This document shows, piece after piece, positions 1 through 9,835 of a stretch of DNA of 32,180 bases. The stretch is from the NCBI GenBank assembly GCA_963205445.1, contig CAUJJG010000031.1:1-32180 (forward strand), written 5' to 3'. Source of the DNA: Pseudomonadota bacterium (GTDB lineage Bacteria; Pseudomonadota; Gammaproteobacteria; Xanthomonadales; Xanthomonadaceae). The translations under genes were made by a program, and so were the position numbers. Within the stretch, counting starts at the first letter, position 1. The number at the start of each line of letters is the position of its first letter. Under the pieces are notes generated by a model. That model searched no databases. It saw only the letters and a program-made list of their open reading frames with translations, and was not told the origin of the DNA.

Positions 1-390
1 CCCGAGGCGCTGATGCAGCTGGCACGCCTGTACTGGTACACGGTGGAATTCGGCCTGATCCGCCAGCCAGATGGCCTGCGCATCTACGGCGCCGGCATCG
101 TCAGCAGCAAGGGCGAATCGATCCATTGCCTGGAATCGGACGCACCCAACCGTGTCGACTTCGACCTCGAACGCGTCATGCGCACCCGCTACCGCATCGA
201 TACCTTCCAGAAAACCTATTTCGTGATCGACAGCTTCGACCAGCTGATCGCAGCCACCCAGCCGGACTTCAACCCGATCTATGCCCGCCTGGCAAAACAG
301 GACACCATCCCCGCCGGCATGCTGCTGGCCAGCGATACCGTGCTTCACCGCGGAAACGGCGAAGGCTGGGCCAGCGACGGGGATGTCTGA
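1..390 (+). CDS. phhA: Phenylalanine-4-hydroxylase, C-terminal part (5' truncated by window edge)
   Basis: Frame is open from base 1; [33 protein letters not shown] is the characteristic aromatic amino acid hydroxylase catalytic segment. Confidence 0.9.
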   Translation, partial: PEALMQLARLYWYTVEFGLIRQPDGLRIYGAGIVSSKGESIHCLESDAPNRVDFDLERVMRTRYRIDTFQKTYFVIDSFDQLIAATQPDFNPIYARLAKQDTIPAGMLLASDTVLHRGNGEGWASDGDV

Positions 391-442
391 TCCGCAGGGC
401 CCTGCCATCGGCGACAATATCGGTCTGCACAAAGGACCTGCC

Positions 443-1474
443 ATGACCGCCCCCCACATATCGCTGACCCATTTCCTGATCGACGAAGAACGCGCCGGCC
501 GCATCAATGCCGATCTGCGCCTGCTGGTGGAGGTGGTGGCCCGCGCCTGCAAGCGGATTTCCATTGCCGTGGGCAAGGGCGCACTGGGGGGGGTGCTGGG
601 CGACGCCGGTGAAGCCGGGCAGGCCAGCATCAACGTGCAGGGCGAGGCGCAGAAGAAGCTCGACGTGCTCAGCAACGAGATCCTGCTGGAAGCCAATGCC
701 TGGGGCGGTCACCTGGCCGGGCTGGCCTCGGAGGAAATGGACACTTCGCAGCCGATCCCGGACAAATATCCGCAGGGGAACTACCTGCTGCTGTTCGATC
801 CGCTGGACGGCAGCTCCAATATCGACGTCAACATCTCGGTGGGCACCATCTTCTCGGTACTGCGCTGCCCGGAGGGCGTGGTCTCGCCGACCGATGCCGA
901 TTTCCTGCAGCCGGGCACCGCCCAGGTGGCGGCCGGCTACTGCACCTACGGGCCCAGCACCATGCTGGTGCTGACCGTGGGCAGCGGCACCCACGCCTTC
1001 ACCCTCGATCGCGAGGTCGGCAGCTTCGTGCTGACCACCCGCGGCATGCGGATTCCGGAAGAAACCAAGGAATTCGCGGTCAACATGTCCAACCAGCGCT
1101 TCTGGGAAGCGCCGATGCAGGCCTATGTGGGCGATCTGCTGGCCGGCAAGGAAGGGCCGCGCGGCAAGGACTTCAACATGCGCTGGGTGGCCTCGATGGT
1201 CGCCGACGTACACCGCATCCTGACCCGCGGCGGCATCTTCAGCTATCCACTGGACAGCAAATGCGCGGCAAAGGGCGGCAAGCTGCGGCTGATGTACGAG
1301 GCCAACCCGATGAGCTTCCTGGTCGAACAGGCCGGCGGTGCCGCCAGCACCGGACGCCAGCGCATGCTTGAGGTGCAGCCCAACGGGCTGCACCAGCGCG
1401 TGCCGGTGTTCCTGGGCAGCAAGGCCGAGGTGGAGGTCGCAGTCGGGTATCACCTGCGCCACGACGCGGCTTGA
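443..1474 (+). CDS. fbp: Class 1 fructose-1,6-bisphosphatase
   Basis: ORF 281..1474; likely start ATG at 443 ([17 protein letters not shown]). Motifs [25 protein letters not shown] and [21 protein letters not shown]. Confidence 0.93.
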   Translation: MTAPHISLTHFLIDEERAGRINADLRLLVEVVARACKRISIAVGKGALGGVLGDAGEAGQASINVQGEAQKKLDVLSNEILLEANAWGGHLAGLASEEMDTSQPIPDKYPQGNYLLLFDPLDGSSNIDVNISVGTIFSVLRCPEGVVSPTDADFLQPGTAQVAAGYCTYGPSTMLVLTVGSGTHAFTLDREVGSFVLTTRGMRIPEETKEFAVNMSNQRFWEAPMQAYVGDLLAGKEGPRGKDFNMRWVASMVADVHRILTRGGIFSYPLDSKCAAKGGKLRLMYEANPMSFLVEQAGGAASTGRQRMLEVQPNGLHQRVPVFLGSKAEVEVAVGYHLRHDAA

Positions 1475-1578
1475 ATCCAAGCGCGGGCAAACGCAAGCAC
1501 TGCAGGCAGAACGCTTGCTGTGCTCGCCATTCCGCCCCGTGATGCGGCAAACGTCGTCATTTTGGGCAGAATGGGCCC

Positions 1579-3393
1579 ATGGCTCTTGATCCCCACCTCT
1601 GGCCCCAACTCGCCTTCGGTTTGATCCTGATGGGCGGGCTGTACCTGTTCGTCACGGAAAAGCTGCGCGTCGATGTCACCGCGATGCTGATTCTGCTGGC
1701 GCTGGTGCTCACCGGCGTGCTGGACGGCAAGCAGGCCCTGTCGGGGTTTTCCAGCGAACCGGCCATCATCGTGGCCGCCGTGTTCGTGATCTCCGGCGCG
1801 CTCGGGGCCACCGGCATCAGCGAACGGCTGGGCAAGTGGATGGAACGTGCTTCCGGCAACCACGAATGGCGCACGATCGCCGTCGTGATGCCACTGGTGG
1901 CGCTGCTGGCCTCGTTCACCCACCACGTGATGGTGACCGCGATGATGCTGCCGCTGCTGCTGCGGCATGCGCGCAACCGCCAGCTGCCGGCCTCGCGCCT
2001 GCTGATGCCGATGTCGCTGGCGGCGTCGCTGGGCACCACGTTGACCTTGTTCAGCGCGCCCGCCTTCCTGTTGGCCAACGACATGCTGGAGCGCGCGGGC
2101 AGCGAGGGTCTCGGCATTTTCTCCATCACCCCCATCGGCATCGCGCTGGTGGTGGTGGGTACCGCCTACATGCTGCTGACCCGTTGGCTGCTGCCCAAGC
2201 GCAGCGGCGAGCAGAACGACGCCGATTACCTGCGCCTGGACCGCTATCGCACCGAACTGGTGGTAGTGAAGGATGGGCACTGGTGCACCCGCACATTGGG
2301 CGAGTTGAACCGCTCCCTGGGTGAGCGCTTCCGCCTGATCGGCTGGCTGCGTGACGGTGTGCGCCGCGATGATCTCGGCACGTCCAGCCCCCTGCTGGCC
2401 GGTGACGTGCTGCTGGTGGAAGCGGCGGCCGACGAGCTGCTGTCCTTGCACGACGACAGCGGGCTGGACCTCAACGCCATCACCCGCTTCGGCCGCAACG
2501 TGGGCGCCGAAAGCAGTGCCCAGCTGGTACAGGCCGTGGTGGCACCCGGTTCGGAATTCATCGGCCACAGCATCCGCGAACTGGATTTCGCGCGGCGCTT
2601 CCACACCATCATCGCCGGCCTGTGGCGCCGCGGCGAAGACATGGCCGACCGCCTGTCCGACGCCCGCCTGCGCGAGGGTGACCTGCTGGTGCTCTGGGGG
2701 CATCCGTCGCGCTTTGCGGAATTGGCTGCGCACCACGGCTTCCTGATGCTGGTTCCCTTCTCCGGCCAGGCCAAGCGCCGCTTGCGTGCACCGCTGGCCC
2801 TGGCCCTGCTGGGCCTGACCATCCTGGCCGCCGCCACCGAGTGGATCTCGCCTCCGCTGGCCTTCCTGTTCGGGGCCGTGGCCATGGTCGCCACCCGTTG
2901 CATCGACGTCGAACAAGCCTACCGCAGCATCGACTTGCGCATTTTCGTCATGATTGCCGGTGTGATCCCGCTGGGCATTGCGATGGAACAGACCGGCACC
3001 GCCGCCCTGCTGGCGCAAGGCCTGTCACACTTGATTGCGCATTGGCCGCCACTGGCCATCTTGCTGGTGATGTTCTCGGTGGCCGCCCTGTTGACACAGG
3101 TGATGAGCGATGCCGCCACCACCGCGCTGCTGGGCCCCATCTCCATCGCCACTGCCCAAGTGTTGGATCTGCCGCCTGCACCTTTCGTGGTCTGCACGGC
3201 TCTGGGCGCGGTGGTTGCCTTCCTGACCCCCATCGGCCACCACGGCAATTTGCTGATCCTGCAGCCGGGGCAATACCGGTTCGGCGATTTCCTCCGTGTT
3301 GGCCTGCCGCTGACGGTCCTGATTGGACTGGTGAGTGCCTGGATGGCACGCTGGCTGTGGATGGGGGGGCCGCTGCTGCCGCAGTTAGGCTGA
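1579..3393 (+). CDS. SLC13 family permease with TrkA-C (RCK_C) domains
   Basis: Multi-TM ORF with two hydrophobic halves around soluble TrkA-C-like segments (LAGDVLLVEAAADELL, LREGDLLVLWG); C-terminal FLTPIGHHGNLLILQPGQYRFGDFLRVGLP typical of the family. Confidence 0.85.
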   Translation: MALDPHLWPQLAFGLILMGGLYLFVTEKLRVDVTAMLILLALVLTGVLDGKQALSGFSSEPAIIVAAVFVISGALGATGISERLGKWMERASGNHEWRTIAVVMPLVALLASFTHHVMVTAMMLPLLLRHARNRQLPASRLLMPMSLAASLGTTLTLFSAPAFLLANDMLERAGSEGLGIFSITPIGIALVVVGTAYMLLTRWLLPKRSGEQNDADYLRLDRYRTELVVVKDGHWCTRTLGELNRSLGERFRLIGWLRDGVRRDDLGTSSPLLAGDVLLVEAAADELLSLHDDSGLDLNAITRFGRNVGAESSAQLVQAVVAPGSEFIGHSIRELDFARRFHTIIAGLWRRGEDMADRLSDARLREGDLLVLWGHPSRFAELAAHHGFLMLVPFSGQAKRRLRAPLALALLGLTILAAATEWISPPLAFLFGAVAMVATRCIDVEQAYRSIDLRIFVMIAGVIPLGIAMEQTGTAALLAQGLSHLIAHWPPLAILLVMFSVAALLTQVMSDAATTALLGPISIATAQVLDLPPAPFVVCTALGAVVAFLTPIGHHGNLLILQPGQYRFGDFLRVGLPLTVLIGLVSAWMARWLWMGGPLLPQLG

Positions 3394-3433
3394 ACCGCCT
3401 CGGGGCCCGTCTGCGCACAGTGAGGGAGAAGGG

Positions 3434-4879
3434 ATGGCGGACGTCATCTGGCAGGCTTGGAACAGCATCTGGAGCATTCCCCACATCCACACCTGGCTGG
3501 GTCTGGGTTGGGCGCTGTACCTGCTGTGGCTGGGCGGCTGGATCGTCCTGCAGAAACGCGAACCCGTCGCAACGCTGAGCTGGTTGATCAGCCTCGCTGC
3601 CCTGCCCTACCTAGGTTTCTTCATTTACTACATCTTTGGGCCGCAGCGGCTGGTACGCCATCGGGCACGGCGAGAACGCCGGCATGTGTCACTCCCGCCC
3701 GATGCCTCGCCGCTGGGGCGCACGGTGCAGGAATTGCGCACCCTGGCGCAGGCCACCACCGGGCTGGCGCCGTCCACGGCCTGCGACGTCCGATTGCTGG
3801 TCGACGGCTGCAGCAAATACCCGGCCCTGCTGGATGCCATCGCCCACGCGTGCCATCACGTGCATCTGGAGTACTACATCTTCGAGCCTGACCATACCGG
3901 GCGCGCCCTCGTCGAAGTCTTGGCCGAGCGGGCTCGTGCCGGCGTCGCCGTACGGCTGCTGCTGGATGCGGTGGGCTCCAAACGCGCCGCCCGGAGCGGG
4001 TTGTTCCAACCCTTGCTGGCGGCGGGTGGCGCACTGGCCTGGTTTCACCCGCCGCGGCTGTGGCTGCCTTGGCGCCGACCGCTGGTAAACCTGCGAACAC
4101 ATCGCAAGATCGTGGTGGTCGATGGCCACATCGGCTTCATCGGCGGCATCAATCTGACCGATGAAGAAGATCCGAGGCTGCGTCCGGACGCCTACCGCGA
4201 CTTGCACCTGCGCATCGAAGGCGATGCGGTTCGCAAGCTGCAGGACGTATTCGTGGATGACTGGGCCTATGCCACCGGCGACAAGCGGTTCCTCAGGGAC
4301 GTGGCTTGCCAAATGCCGCCCCCCTGTCCTGGCAAAGTGAAGGTCCAACTCCTCACCTCCGGGCCGGACTCGCCCTGGGAAGCCATCCACCGGCTGCATG
4401 TGGCCGCCATCCATGCCGCCGAAACTCGCGTCTGGCTGGCCAGCCCGTATTTCGTCCCCGGTGAAGCAGCCATGATGGCGCTGACCTCCGCGGCGCTGGG
4501 CGGGCTGGACGTTCGCCTGCTGGTGCCGTGCATGAGCGACAGCCGGTTGGTGACGTGGTGCGTGCGCTCTTTTTACGACGAGCTGCTGGCAGCCGGCGTC
4601 AAGATCCACGAATACGGCCCACGCATGCTGCACAGCAAGGCCCTGCTGGTGGACGACCACCTGGCGATCATCGGCAGCGCCAATTTCGACCACCGCAGTT
4701 TTCGGCTGAACTTCGAAGCCTCGCTGCTGATCGACGATCACGACATCGCTGCCCAGCTGGACAGTCTGCTTGACCATGAATTCCGGCAATCGTCCCCAGT
4801 CACCTCAGCACGGCCGCGCCCCCTGCTCACCGCACGCCTGCCGGAAGCCATCGCACGCCTGTTTGCACCCCTGCTTTGA
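3434..4879 (+). CDS. cls: Cardiolipin synthase (phospholipase D family)
   Basis: Two HKD motifs: HRKIVVVDGHIGFIGGINL and HSKALLVDDHLAIIGSANFDHRSF; N-terminal TM segments. Confidence 0.93.
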   Translation: MADVIWQAWNSIWSIPHIHTWLGLGWALYLLWLGGWIVLQKREPVATLSWLISLAALPYLGFFIYYIFGPQRLVRHRARRERRHVSLPPDASPLGRTVQELRTLAQATTGLAPSTACDVRLLVDGCSKYPALLDAIAHACHHVHLEYYIFEPDHTGRALVEVLAERARAGVAVRLLLDAVGSKRAARSGLFQPLLAAGGALAWFHPPRLWLPWRRPLVNLRTHRKIVVVDGHIGFIGGINLTDEEDPRLRPDAYRDLHLRIEGDAVRKLQDVFVDDWAYATGDKRFLRDVACQMPPPCPGKVKVQLLTSGPDSPWEAIHRLHVAAIHAAETRVWLASPYFVPGEAAMMALTSAALGGLDVRLLVPCMSDSRLVTWCVRSFYDELLAAGVKIHEYGPRMLHSKALLVDDHLAIIGSANFDHRSFRLNFEASLLIDDHDIAAQLDSLLDHEFRQSSPVTSARPRPLLTARLPEAIARLFAPLL

Positions 4880-4937
4880 GCGCACTCCTTCCCTTCACCG
4901 CGGCGTACACTGCCGCATCCAACCCGGAGCCCCCTGC

Positions 4938-5186
4938 ATGCACTGGTTGTTCCTTCTCCTCGCCTTCGCCGCGATGGCCTTCGCCTTCATGACCACCTCC
5001 ACCGCCATTCTGGCCGGCTGCCTGTTGGCGGCATTGGTACTCTTCCTGCTTTGGATCATGGGGATGTACCAAGCCCGGGTGGCCGGGGCCTCCCGTGATG
5101 CCACCACCATGCTCGATCCCGTCGAAATGCGCCGGCTGCGCGAACAGGCCGAGGCCCGCAAGGCCGACGAAACGCTGGAGCCCTGA
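4938..5186 (+). CDS. Small membrane protein of unknown function
   Basis: In-frame ATG at 4938 inside ORF 4770..5186 gives [44 protein letters not shown] (two TM helices) plus a charged tail; fits between cls and pdxJ. Confidence 0.65.
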   Translation: MHWLFLLLAFAAMAFAFMTTSTAILAGCLLAALVLFLLWIMGMYQARVAGASRDATTMLDPVEMRRLREQAEARKADETLEP

Positions 5187-5197
5187 CGGCCGCCCAT

Positions 5198-5965
5198 ATG
5201 ACCGCACTCAGCGTCAACCTCAACAAGATCGCCGTGCTGCGCAACTCACGAGGCGGCAATGCGCCCGATATCCTCCGCGCCGCCACCGTTTGCCTGAACG
5301 CCGGGGCCCACGGCCTCACCGTGCACCCCCGGCCGGATGCCAGGCACATACGCGAAGACGATGTCCACGTGCTGGCCGCGTTGTGCAACCAACGTGGCGT
5401 CGAATTCAACATCGAGGGGAATCCCTTCGCACCGCCCAGAGCCGGCTACCCCGGCCTGCTGGCCTTGTGCGAAGCCGTTCGGCCTGCGCAGGTCACGCTG
5501 GTGCCGGATGGTGACGGCCAATTGACCTCCGACCATGGCTTTGATTTTCGCAGTGATGGCGAGCGCCTGCGCCCGGTGATTGCTGCCTTTCGTGCCCTTG
5601 GGGCACGCGTCAGCGTCTTCGTGGATGTCGGTGACCCCTTCGTCAGCCTCGCTGCCGAACTCGGTGCCCAGCGCGTTGAACTGTATACCGGCCCATTTGC
5701 CGAGGCGTTTGCACAGCAGCTCGCAGGCCCGGTACTCGCCGCGGCTGCGTCAACCGCACGCCTCGCCCAATCCATCGGGCTTGCGGTCAACGCCGGCCAC
5801 GACCTCAATCAGGACAACCTTGGCCCGTTCCTGGCCCAAGTCCCTGGTGTTCAGGAAGTCTCCATCGGTCACGCGCTGATCGATGATGCCCTGTACGCCG
5901 GGCTGGACGCCACCGTCCGCGCCTATCGCCGGATCGTTGATGCAGCGGCAGGCGTGAACGCCTGA
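5198..5965 (+). CDS. pdxJ: Pyridoxine 5'-phosphate synthase
   Basis: [42 protein letters not shown] and [20 protein letters not shown] motifs. Confidence 0.95.
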   Translation: MTALSVNLNKIAVLRNSRGGNAPDILRAATVCLNAGAHGLTVHPRPDARHIREDDVHVLAALCNQRGVEFNIEGNPFAPPRAGYPGLLALCEAVRPAQVTLVPDGDGQLTSDHGFDFRSDGERLRPVIAAFRALGARVSVFVDVGDPFVSLAAELGAQRVELYTGPFAEAFAQQLAGPVLAAAASTARLAQSIGLAVNAGHDLNQDNLGPFLAQVPGVQEVSIGHALIDDALYAGLDATVRAYRRIVDAAAGVNA

Positions 5966-6002
5966 TTTAGTTGCTTCTTGTCGTGCTGGACCACGACAAA
6001 AA

Positions 6003-6028
6003 AAACGCCGCCCAAGAGGGCGGCGTTT
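6003..6028. terminator. Bidirectional rho-independent terminator between pdxJ and exbD2
   Basis: aaacgccgccc-aaga-gggcggcgttt: 11-bp perfect stem, 4-nt loop, flanking A run and short T run, between convergent genes. Confidence 0.85.
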
Positions 6029-6068
6029 CGTCATCCACGACGTGCTCCGGAAACCGGAGCGGAAATAC

Positions 6069-6482
6069 TTATTTTTGGACGAAGCCAATCTTGATCATGT
6101 CGGCGTTCTTGGCCGCCACCAGCACGCGAGCCAGCACGCCGTATTCCGCCTGATCGTTGGTATCGATCTGCAACTCAGGCTGGTTGGTCGGGTCGCGCGC
6201 GACCTCTTCCTCCATCATGCGTTCCAATGCGTTGAGCGACGTCGGCGAATTGTTCCAGAACACCTGACCCGAGGAATCGATGCGCAATTCGATCGGATCC
6301 GGCGGTTCTTTCGGATTCTCCGGTGGCTTGTCCGTCTTTTGCGGCAAGTCCACATCGACCGGGATCGACTGGATCGGCATGGTCACCATGAAGATGATCA
6401 GCAGGACCAACATCACGTCCACCAGGGGCGTGACGTTGATTTCGGCCATTGCACCCTGGCTGGATTTCGCTGAAAAAGCCAT
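6069..6482 (-). CDS. exbD2: ExbD/TolR family biopolymer transport protein (second copy)
   Basis: [27 protein letters not shown]: ExbD N-terminal TM with conserved Asp; directly downstream of another exbD. Confidence 0.9.
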   Translation of the reverse strand: MAFSAKSSQGAMAEINVTPLVDVMLVLLIIFMVTMPIQSIPVDVDLPQKTDKPPENPKEPPDPIELRIDSSGQVFWNNSPTSLNALERMMEEEVARDPTNQPELQIDTNDQAEYGVLARVLVAAKNADMIKIGFVQK

Positions 6483-6494
6483 CGTGCGGTCTCC

Positions 6495-6923
6495 TTACTG
6501 ACCTTTCTTCGGCGGCGTGGTGACAAAGCCCACTTTGGCCATGCCCTGTGCCTGTGCGATCTTCACGATTTCGTTGACCATGCTGTAAGGCGTGGTCTTG
6601 TCACCGCGAATTTGCACCGGAGGCTGCGGGGTCTTCTGCGCCTCGACCGACAGTCGGCTTTCGATCGCCTGCTTGGTCGAGGGCTCGTCATTGAGGAACA
6701 GCGCCCCCGACTCGGTCACCGCGATGGTGACCGGCGGAATCTGCTGTTTCTTTTCCTCTTTCTTCTCGACCACCGCCTCCGGCAGCTGCACCTTGACCTT
6801 GTGGTTCATCAGTGGGGTGGTGATCATGAAGATGATCAGCATCACCAACATCACGTCCACCAGGGGCGTGACGTTGATTTCGGCCATTGGTGCGCCGTCT
6901 TCTTTACCGACACTTGCTCCCAT
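6495..6923 (-). CDS. exbD1: ExbD/TolR family biopolymer transport protein
   Basis: [36 protein letters not shown] motif; follows exbB. Confidence 0.92.
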   Translation of the reverse strand: MGASVGKEDGAPMAEINVTPLVDVMLVMLIIFMITTPLMNHKVKVQLPEAVVEKKEEKKQQIPPVTIAVTESGALFLNDEPSTKQAIESRLSVEAQKTPQPPVQIRGDKTTPYSMVNEIVKIAQAQGMAKVGFVTTPPKKGQ

Positions 6924-6961
6924 GGTCAGGGGCCTCCGTCAGGATCAGTACGCAAGGAGGA

Positions 6962-7720
6962 TCAGTTCTTGCCGCCAGCTTCGCCAACGCGCGAGCCGGT
7001 GGCAAAGAAGTCGTGCAGGTCGTGCGCGAAGGTGTCGAACTGGTTGTTGGTCACGCGGTTGAAGCGCACGAAGGCGTTGTACGCCAGCAGCGCCGGGATC
7101 GCGGCGAACAGACCGATCGCGGTCATGATCAGCGCCTCACCCACCGGGCCGGCCACGGCCGAGATCGAAGCGTCACCCGAAGAACCGATTTTGATCAGGG
7201 CGTGGTAGATGCCCCACACGGTACCCAGCAGACCGACGAACGGCGCCGACGAACCCACGGTGGCCAACACGGTCAGACCGTCTTCCAGGCCCAGCGATTC
7301 ACGGGTCACGGCCTGACGCAGGGCGCGGTCCACGAACTCGGAGCGGTTCAGGGACTCGGCGAGACGCGAACCATCATGACGCTGGTGGTGCGCAGCCGCC
7401 TGGGCGGCGTCAAGGGCGATCTTGGAGAACGGCTCGGAACGCGGCTGCTCTTCCATGTAACGGATCGCATCCTGGGCGTTCTGGGTCTCCCAGAAAGTGT
7501 TGATCACGCGCTCGCCGCGACCGCGCAGACGCATGTTCTTCAGGGCGTTGATGATGATCCAGTACCAGGACATCACCGACATGATTGCCAGGGTCACGAA
7601 GACCACCCAGCCAACCGCGTCAAAGTTCTGGATCAGATGGTCGAAGCCCATCTGCTGCAGCGCGGCGGCGTTGTTGCCTCCGGCGGCGGCAGGTGCGGCA
7701 GCAGTCGATTCTTGCAACAT
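6962..7720 (-). CDS. exbB: MotA/TolQ/ExbB proton channel family protein
   Basis: LATVGSSAPFVGLLGTVWGIYHALIKIG and VAGPVGEALIMTAIGLFAAIPALLAYN motifs. Confidence 0.95.
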   Translation of the reverse strand: MLQESTAAAPAAAGGNNAAALQQMGFDHLIQNFDAVGWVVFVTLAIMSVMSWYWIIINALKNMRLRGRGERVINTFWETQNAQDAIRYMEEQPRSEPFSKIALDAAQAAAHHQRHDGSRLAESLNRSEFVDRALRQAVTRESLGLEDGLTVLATVGSSAPFVGLLGTVWGIYHALIKIGSSGDASISAVAGPVGEALIMTAIGLFAAIPALLAYNAFVRFNRVTNNQFDTFAHDLHDFFATGSRVGEAGGKN

Positions 7721-7798
7721 ACGCTTACCTTTGGATGTCGTGGATGGAGTATTGCGAAAGGGTGGAACCAGGGGTACTGCAGGTGGAACGCGCTTGCA

Positions 7799-8470
7799 TT
7801 ACATCTTGAATTCGACCGGGACGCGCACCCGGCTGGCAACCTTCTGTCCGTTCTTGACTTCAGGGTTGAAGCGCCAGCGCTTGGCCGCAGTGATCGCTGC
7901 GCGATCCAAGTTGCGGTTGCCACTGGAACGTTCGACGGTGACGTCAATCACGCCACCGCTGGCATCAATGCTGACGATCAGGATCGTAGTGCCCTGCACA
8001 CCGCGGCGCATTTCTTCCGGCGGATACTTCGGTGGATTCATGGCGCGTGACGAAGGATCAACACCAGAACTCATGTCCGGCACAGCCGACGGCGGCGACG
8101 GCGGCGACGGCGGCGGTGCGGCGACGTCAACGGCACGCGACTCGCTCAGTACCACCGGCGGATCTTCCGGCGGCGGCGGGACCGGGCTGGGACGCGGCGG
8201 AGACAAAGTCTTCGGCGGCGTCAGCGGCTTGATCTCCTGCGGCGGCGGCGGGGGCGGCGGCGGGGGCGGCGGCGGCGGCGGTTCGATGAAGGTGACGCTT
8301 ACCACATCATCCTTTTCGACATCCTGCGGCGGCGGCGAAACCGGCGACAGCAACAACAGCAAGGCAGCCGCGTGCAACGCGATGGCGAAGCTGAAGCCAG
8401 CGATACGCGGCCAGTTCAACCCGACGTCGCGGTGGTCTTTCTTCTCGATGGTGGCGAGGTCTTCCGTCAT
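7799..8470 (-). CDS. tonB: Energy transducer TonB
   Basis: Start at 8470 (MTEDLATIEKKDHRDVGLNW); one TM helix, poly-Pro region, C-terminal TonB domain (YPPEEMRRGVQGTTILIVSIDASGGVIDVTVERSSGNRNLDRAAITAAKRWRFNP). Confidence 0.93.
   Translation of the reverse strand: MTEDLATIEKKDHRDVGLNWPRIAGFSFAIALHAAALLLLLSPVSPPPQDVEKDDVVSVTFIEPPPPPPPPPPPPPPQEIKPLTPPKTLSPPRPSPVPPPPEDPPVVLSESRAVDVAAPPPSPPSPPSAVPDMSSGVDPSSRAMNPPKYPPEEMRRGVQGTTILIVSIDASGGVIDVTVERSSGNRNLDRAAITAAKRWRFNPEVKNGQKVASRVRVPVEFKM
8241..8281. repeat. GGC/GGG low-complexity tract encoding 14 consecutive prolines in TonB
   Basis: ggcggcggcgggggcggcggcgggggcggcggcggcggcgg read directly; antisense encodes PPPPPPPPPPPPPP. Confidence 0.95.
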
Positions 8471-8553
8471 GCGCACGGCTCTGGAGTGAAGGACCCGGGT
8501 CAAAATGACCTGGGTGGGTTTCCTGCGTACTTGCAGTCGCAGGAATCTCCTAG

Positions 8554-8582
8554 TTTATACCAATCCGTTCGACTTGTTCCAA
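8554..8582 (-). promoter_or_regulatory. Predicted sigma70 promoter of the tonB-exbB-exbD1-exbD2 cluster
   Basis: Minus strand TTGGAA - 17 nt - TATAAA, about 85 nt upstream of the tonB start. Confidence 0.55.
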
Positions 8583-8622
8583 GTCCCGGAACTGTATTAG
8601 GCGCAAAAATGCGCAGGACGTC

Positions 8623-9738
8623 TCAACGCGAGAGGATGACCTTCGCGTCCTGCGGCTTCTTGATGCCCCGTTCAATGGCCTTCTTGGCAGCCGCTTTGGC
8701 CTCGGCCTTGCGATCTGCGTAGTCCAGCACCTTGGCAAGGTTGAGGTAAGCCTCGCCATCCGCCGCCATGGGTGCGGCGCGCGAATACAACTCGATGGCC
8801 AACGGGATCTTGTCATCCACGTAGGCGTTCTGCGCAAGCACCTGGTAGTCGCGCGAGAGATCCGGGCCTTCCTTGATGATGCCCTTGGCCACGCCGTCTT
8901 CAATGACTTTTTGCGCATCCGCCCAGCGTGAGTCATTCATGTAGCCCACGTAGAGCGCGCGCAGCTCGCGCTGTTCGCTGAGCATGCCACGCTTGTAGGC
9001 CGCTTCCAGCAGGACGTTGGCCTCCGCGAACTTGTCATCGCTCTGCATCGCAGCAACGGCATTCATCAAGATGCGCTTGTCATCCGGAAACTTGGCGATC
9101 AGGCCCTTGTAGACCTCGGCAGCTTCGGCATTGCGATCCAGCGCAGCCAGGATGCCGCCACGCAAGCCCAGGTGATCTACCTTCTCGGTCTTGGTTTCCG
9201 CGATGAAGCGGTCCAGGGTGGCAAGCGCGTCCACGTACTTTTCTTCCTGATACTGGATGACGATCAGGTTGAACATCGTGGAGTAATGGCCGTTGTTGTC
9301 GAGGCCATTGGCTTCAATCGCCTTCTTGAAATAGTCGGCCGCCTTGAGCTGGTCGTCCTGGCTGGCCGCGGCATTGCCGGCCATCGAGTAAGCGATGGCC
9401 TTGTCGTAAGCGCCGGCCGAGGGCATGGCAGCGACTTCGTCCGCCTTGGCGATCACGCCGGCCCAGTCGTCCTTCTCGTAGAGCCCCTGCATCTCCTGCA
9501 GAGACTTGATCACCTTCGGGGATGCCTTGGTTTCAGGTTCCTTGCGGGTGGCGTTGGGGTACAGCGGTGGCGCTTTGGCTTCCTCGGCGTTGCCCTTGCC
9601 AGCACCTGCTCGCCGCTGCGCACGCTCCTCACGCTTGCTGGAGAACTGCGGATCGGCCTGCACCACCGGGGCCAGGATCATCATGCTCAACGCTGCGCAC
9701 AGGGCGATGGCAAGCGGTTTGCGAGATTGCGTGGACAT
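8623..9738 (-). CDS. Exported tetratricopeptide-repeat protein
   Basis: Signal peptide MSTQSRKPLAIALCAALSMMILAPVVQA; repeated helical TPR-like units (KAADYFKKAIEANGLDNNGHYS, EAYLNLAKVLDYADRKAEA). Start chosen at 9738 within ORF to 9771. Confidence 0.75.
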   Translation of the reverse strand: MSTQSRKPLAIALCAALSMMILAPVVQADPQFSSKREERAQRRAGAGKGNAEEAKAPPLYPNATRKEPETKASPKVIKSLQEMQGLYEKDDWAGVIAKADEVAAMPSAGAYDKAIAYSMAGNAAASQDDQLKAADYFKKAIEANGLDNNGHYSTMFNLIVIQYQEEKYVDALATLDRFIAETKTEKVDHLGLRGGILAALDRNAEAAEVYKGLIAKFPDDKRILMNAVAAMQSDDKFAEANVLLEAAYKRGMLSEQRELRALYVGYMNDSRWADAQKVIEDGVAKGIIKEGPDLSRDYQVLAQNAYVDDKIPLAIELYSRAAPMAADGEAYLNLAKVLDYADRKAEAKAAAKKAIERGIKKPQDAKVILSR

Positions 9739-9835
9739 GGAATCACCTCGAAAGTTGGCTGCTGCGTACACAGGCGGGCAGCGAGGGGGGAAACGTAACA
9801 GAAAGCGGGAAAGATGGCGCGTGCCGGAATATTGG

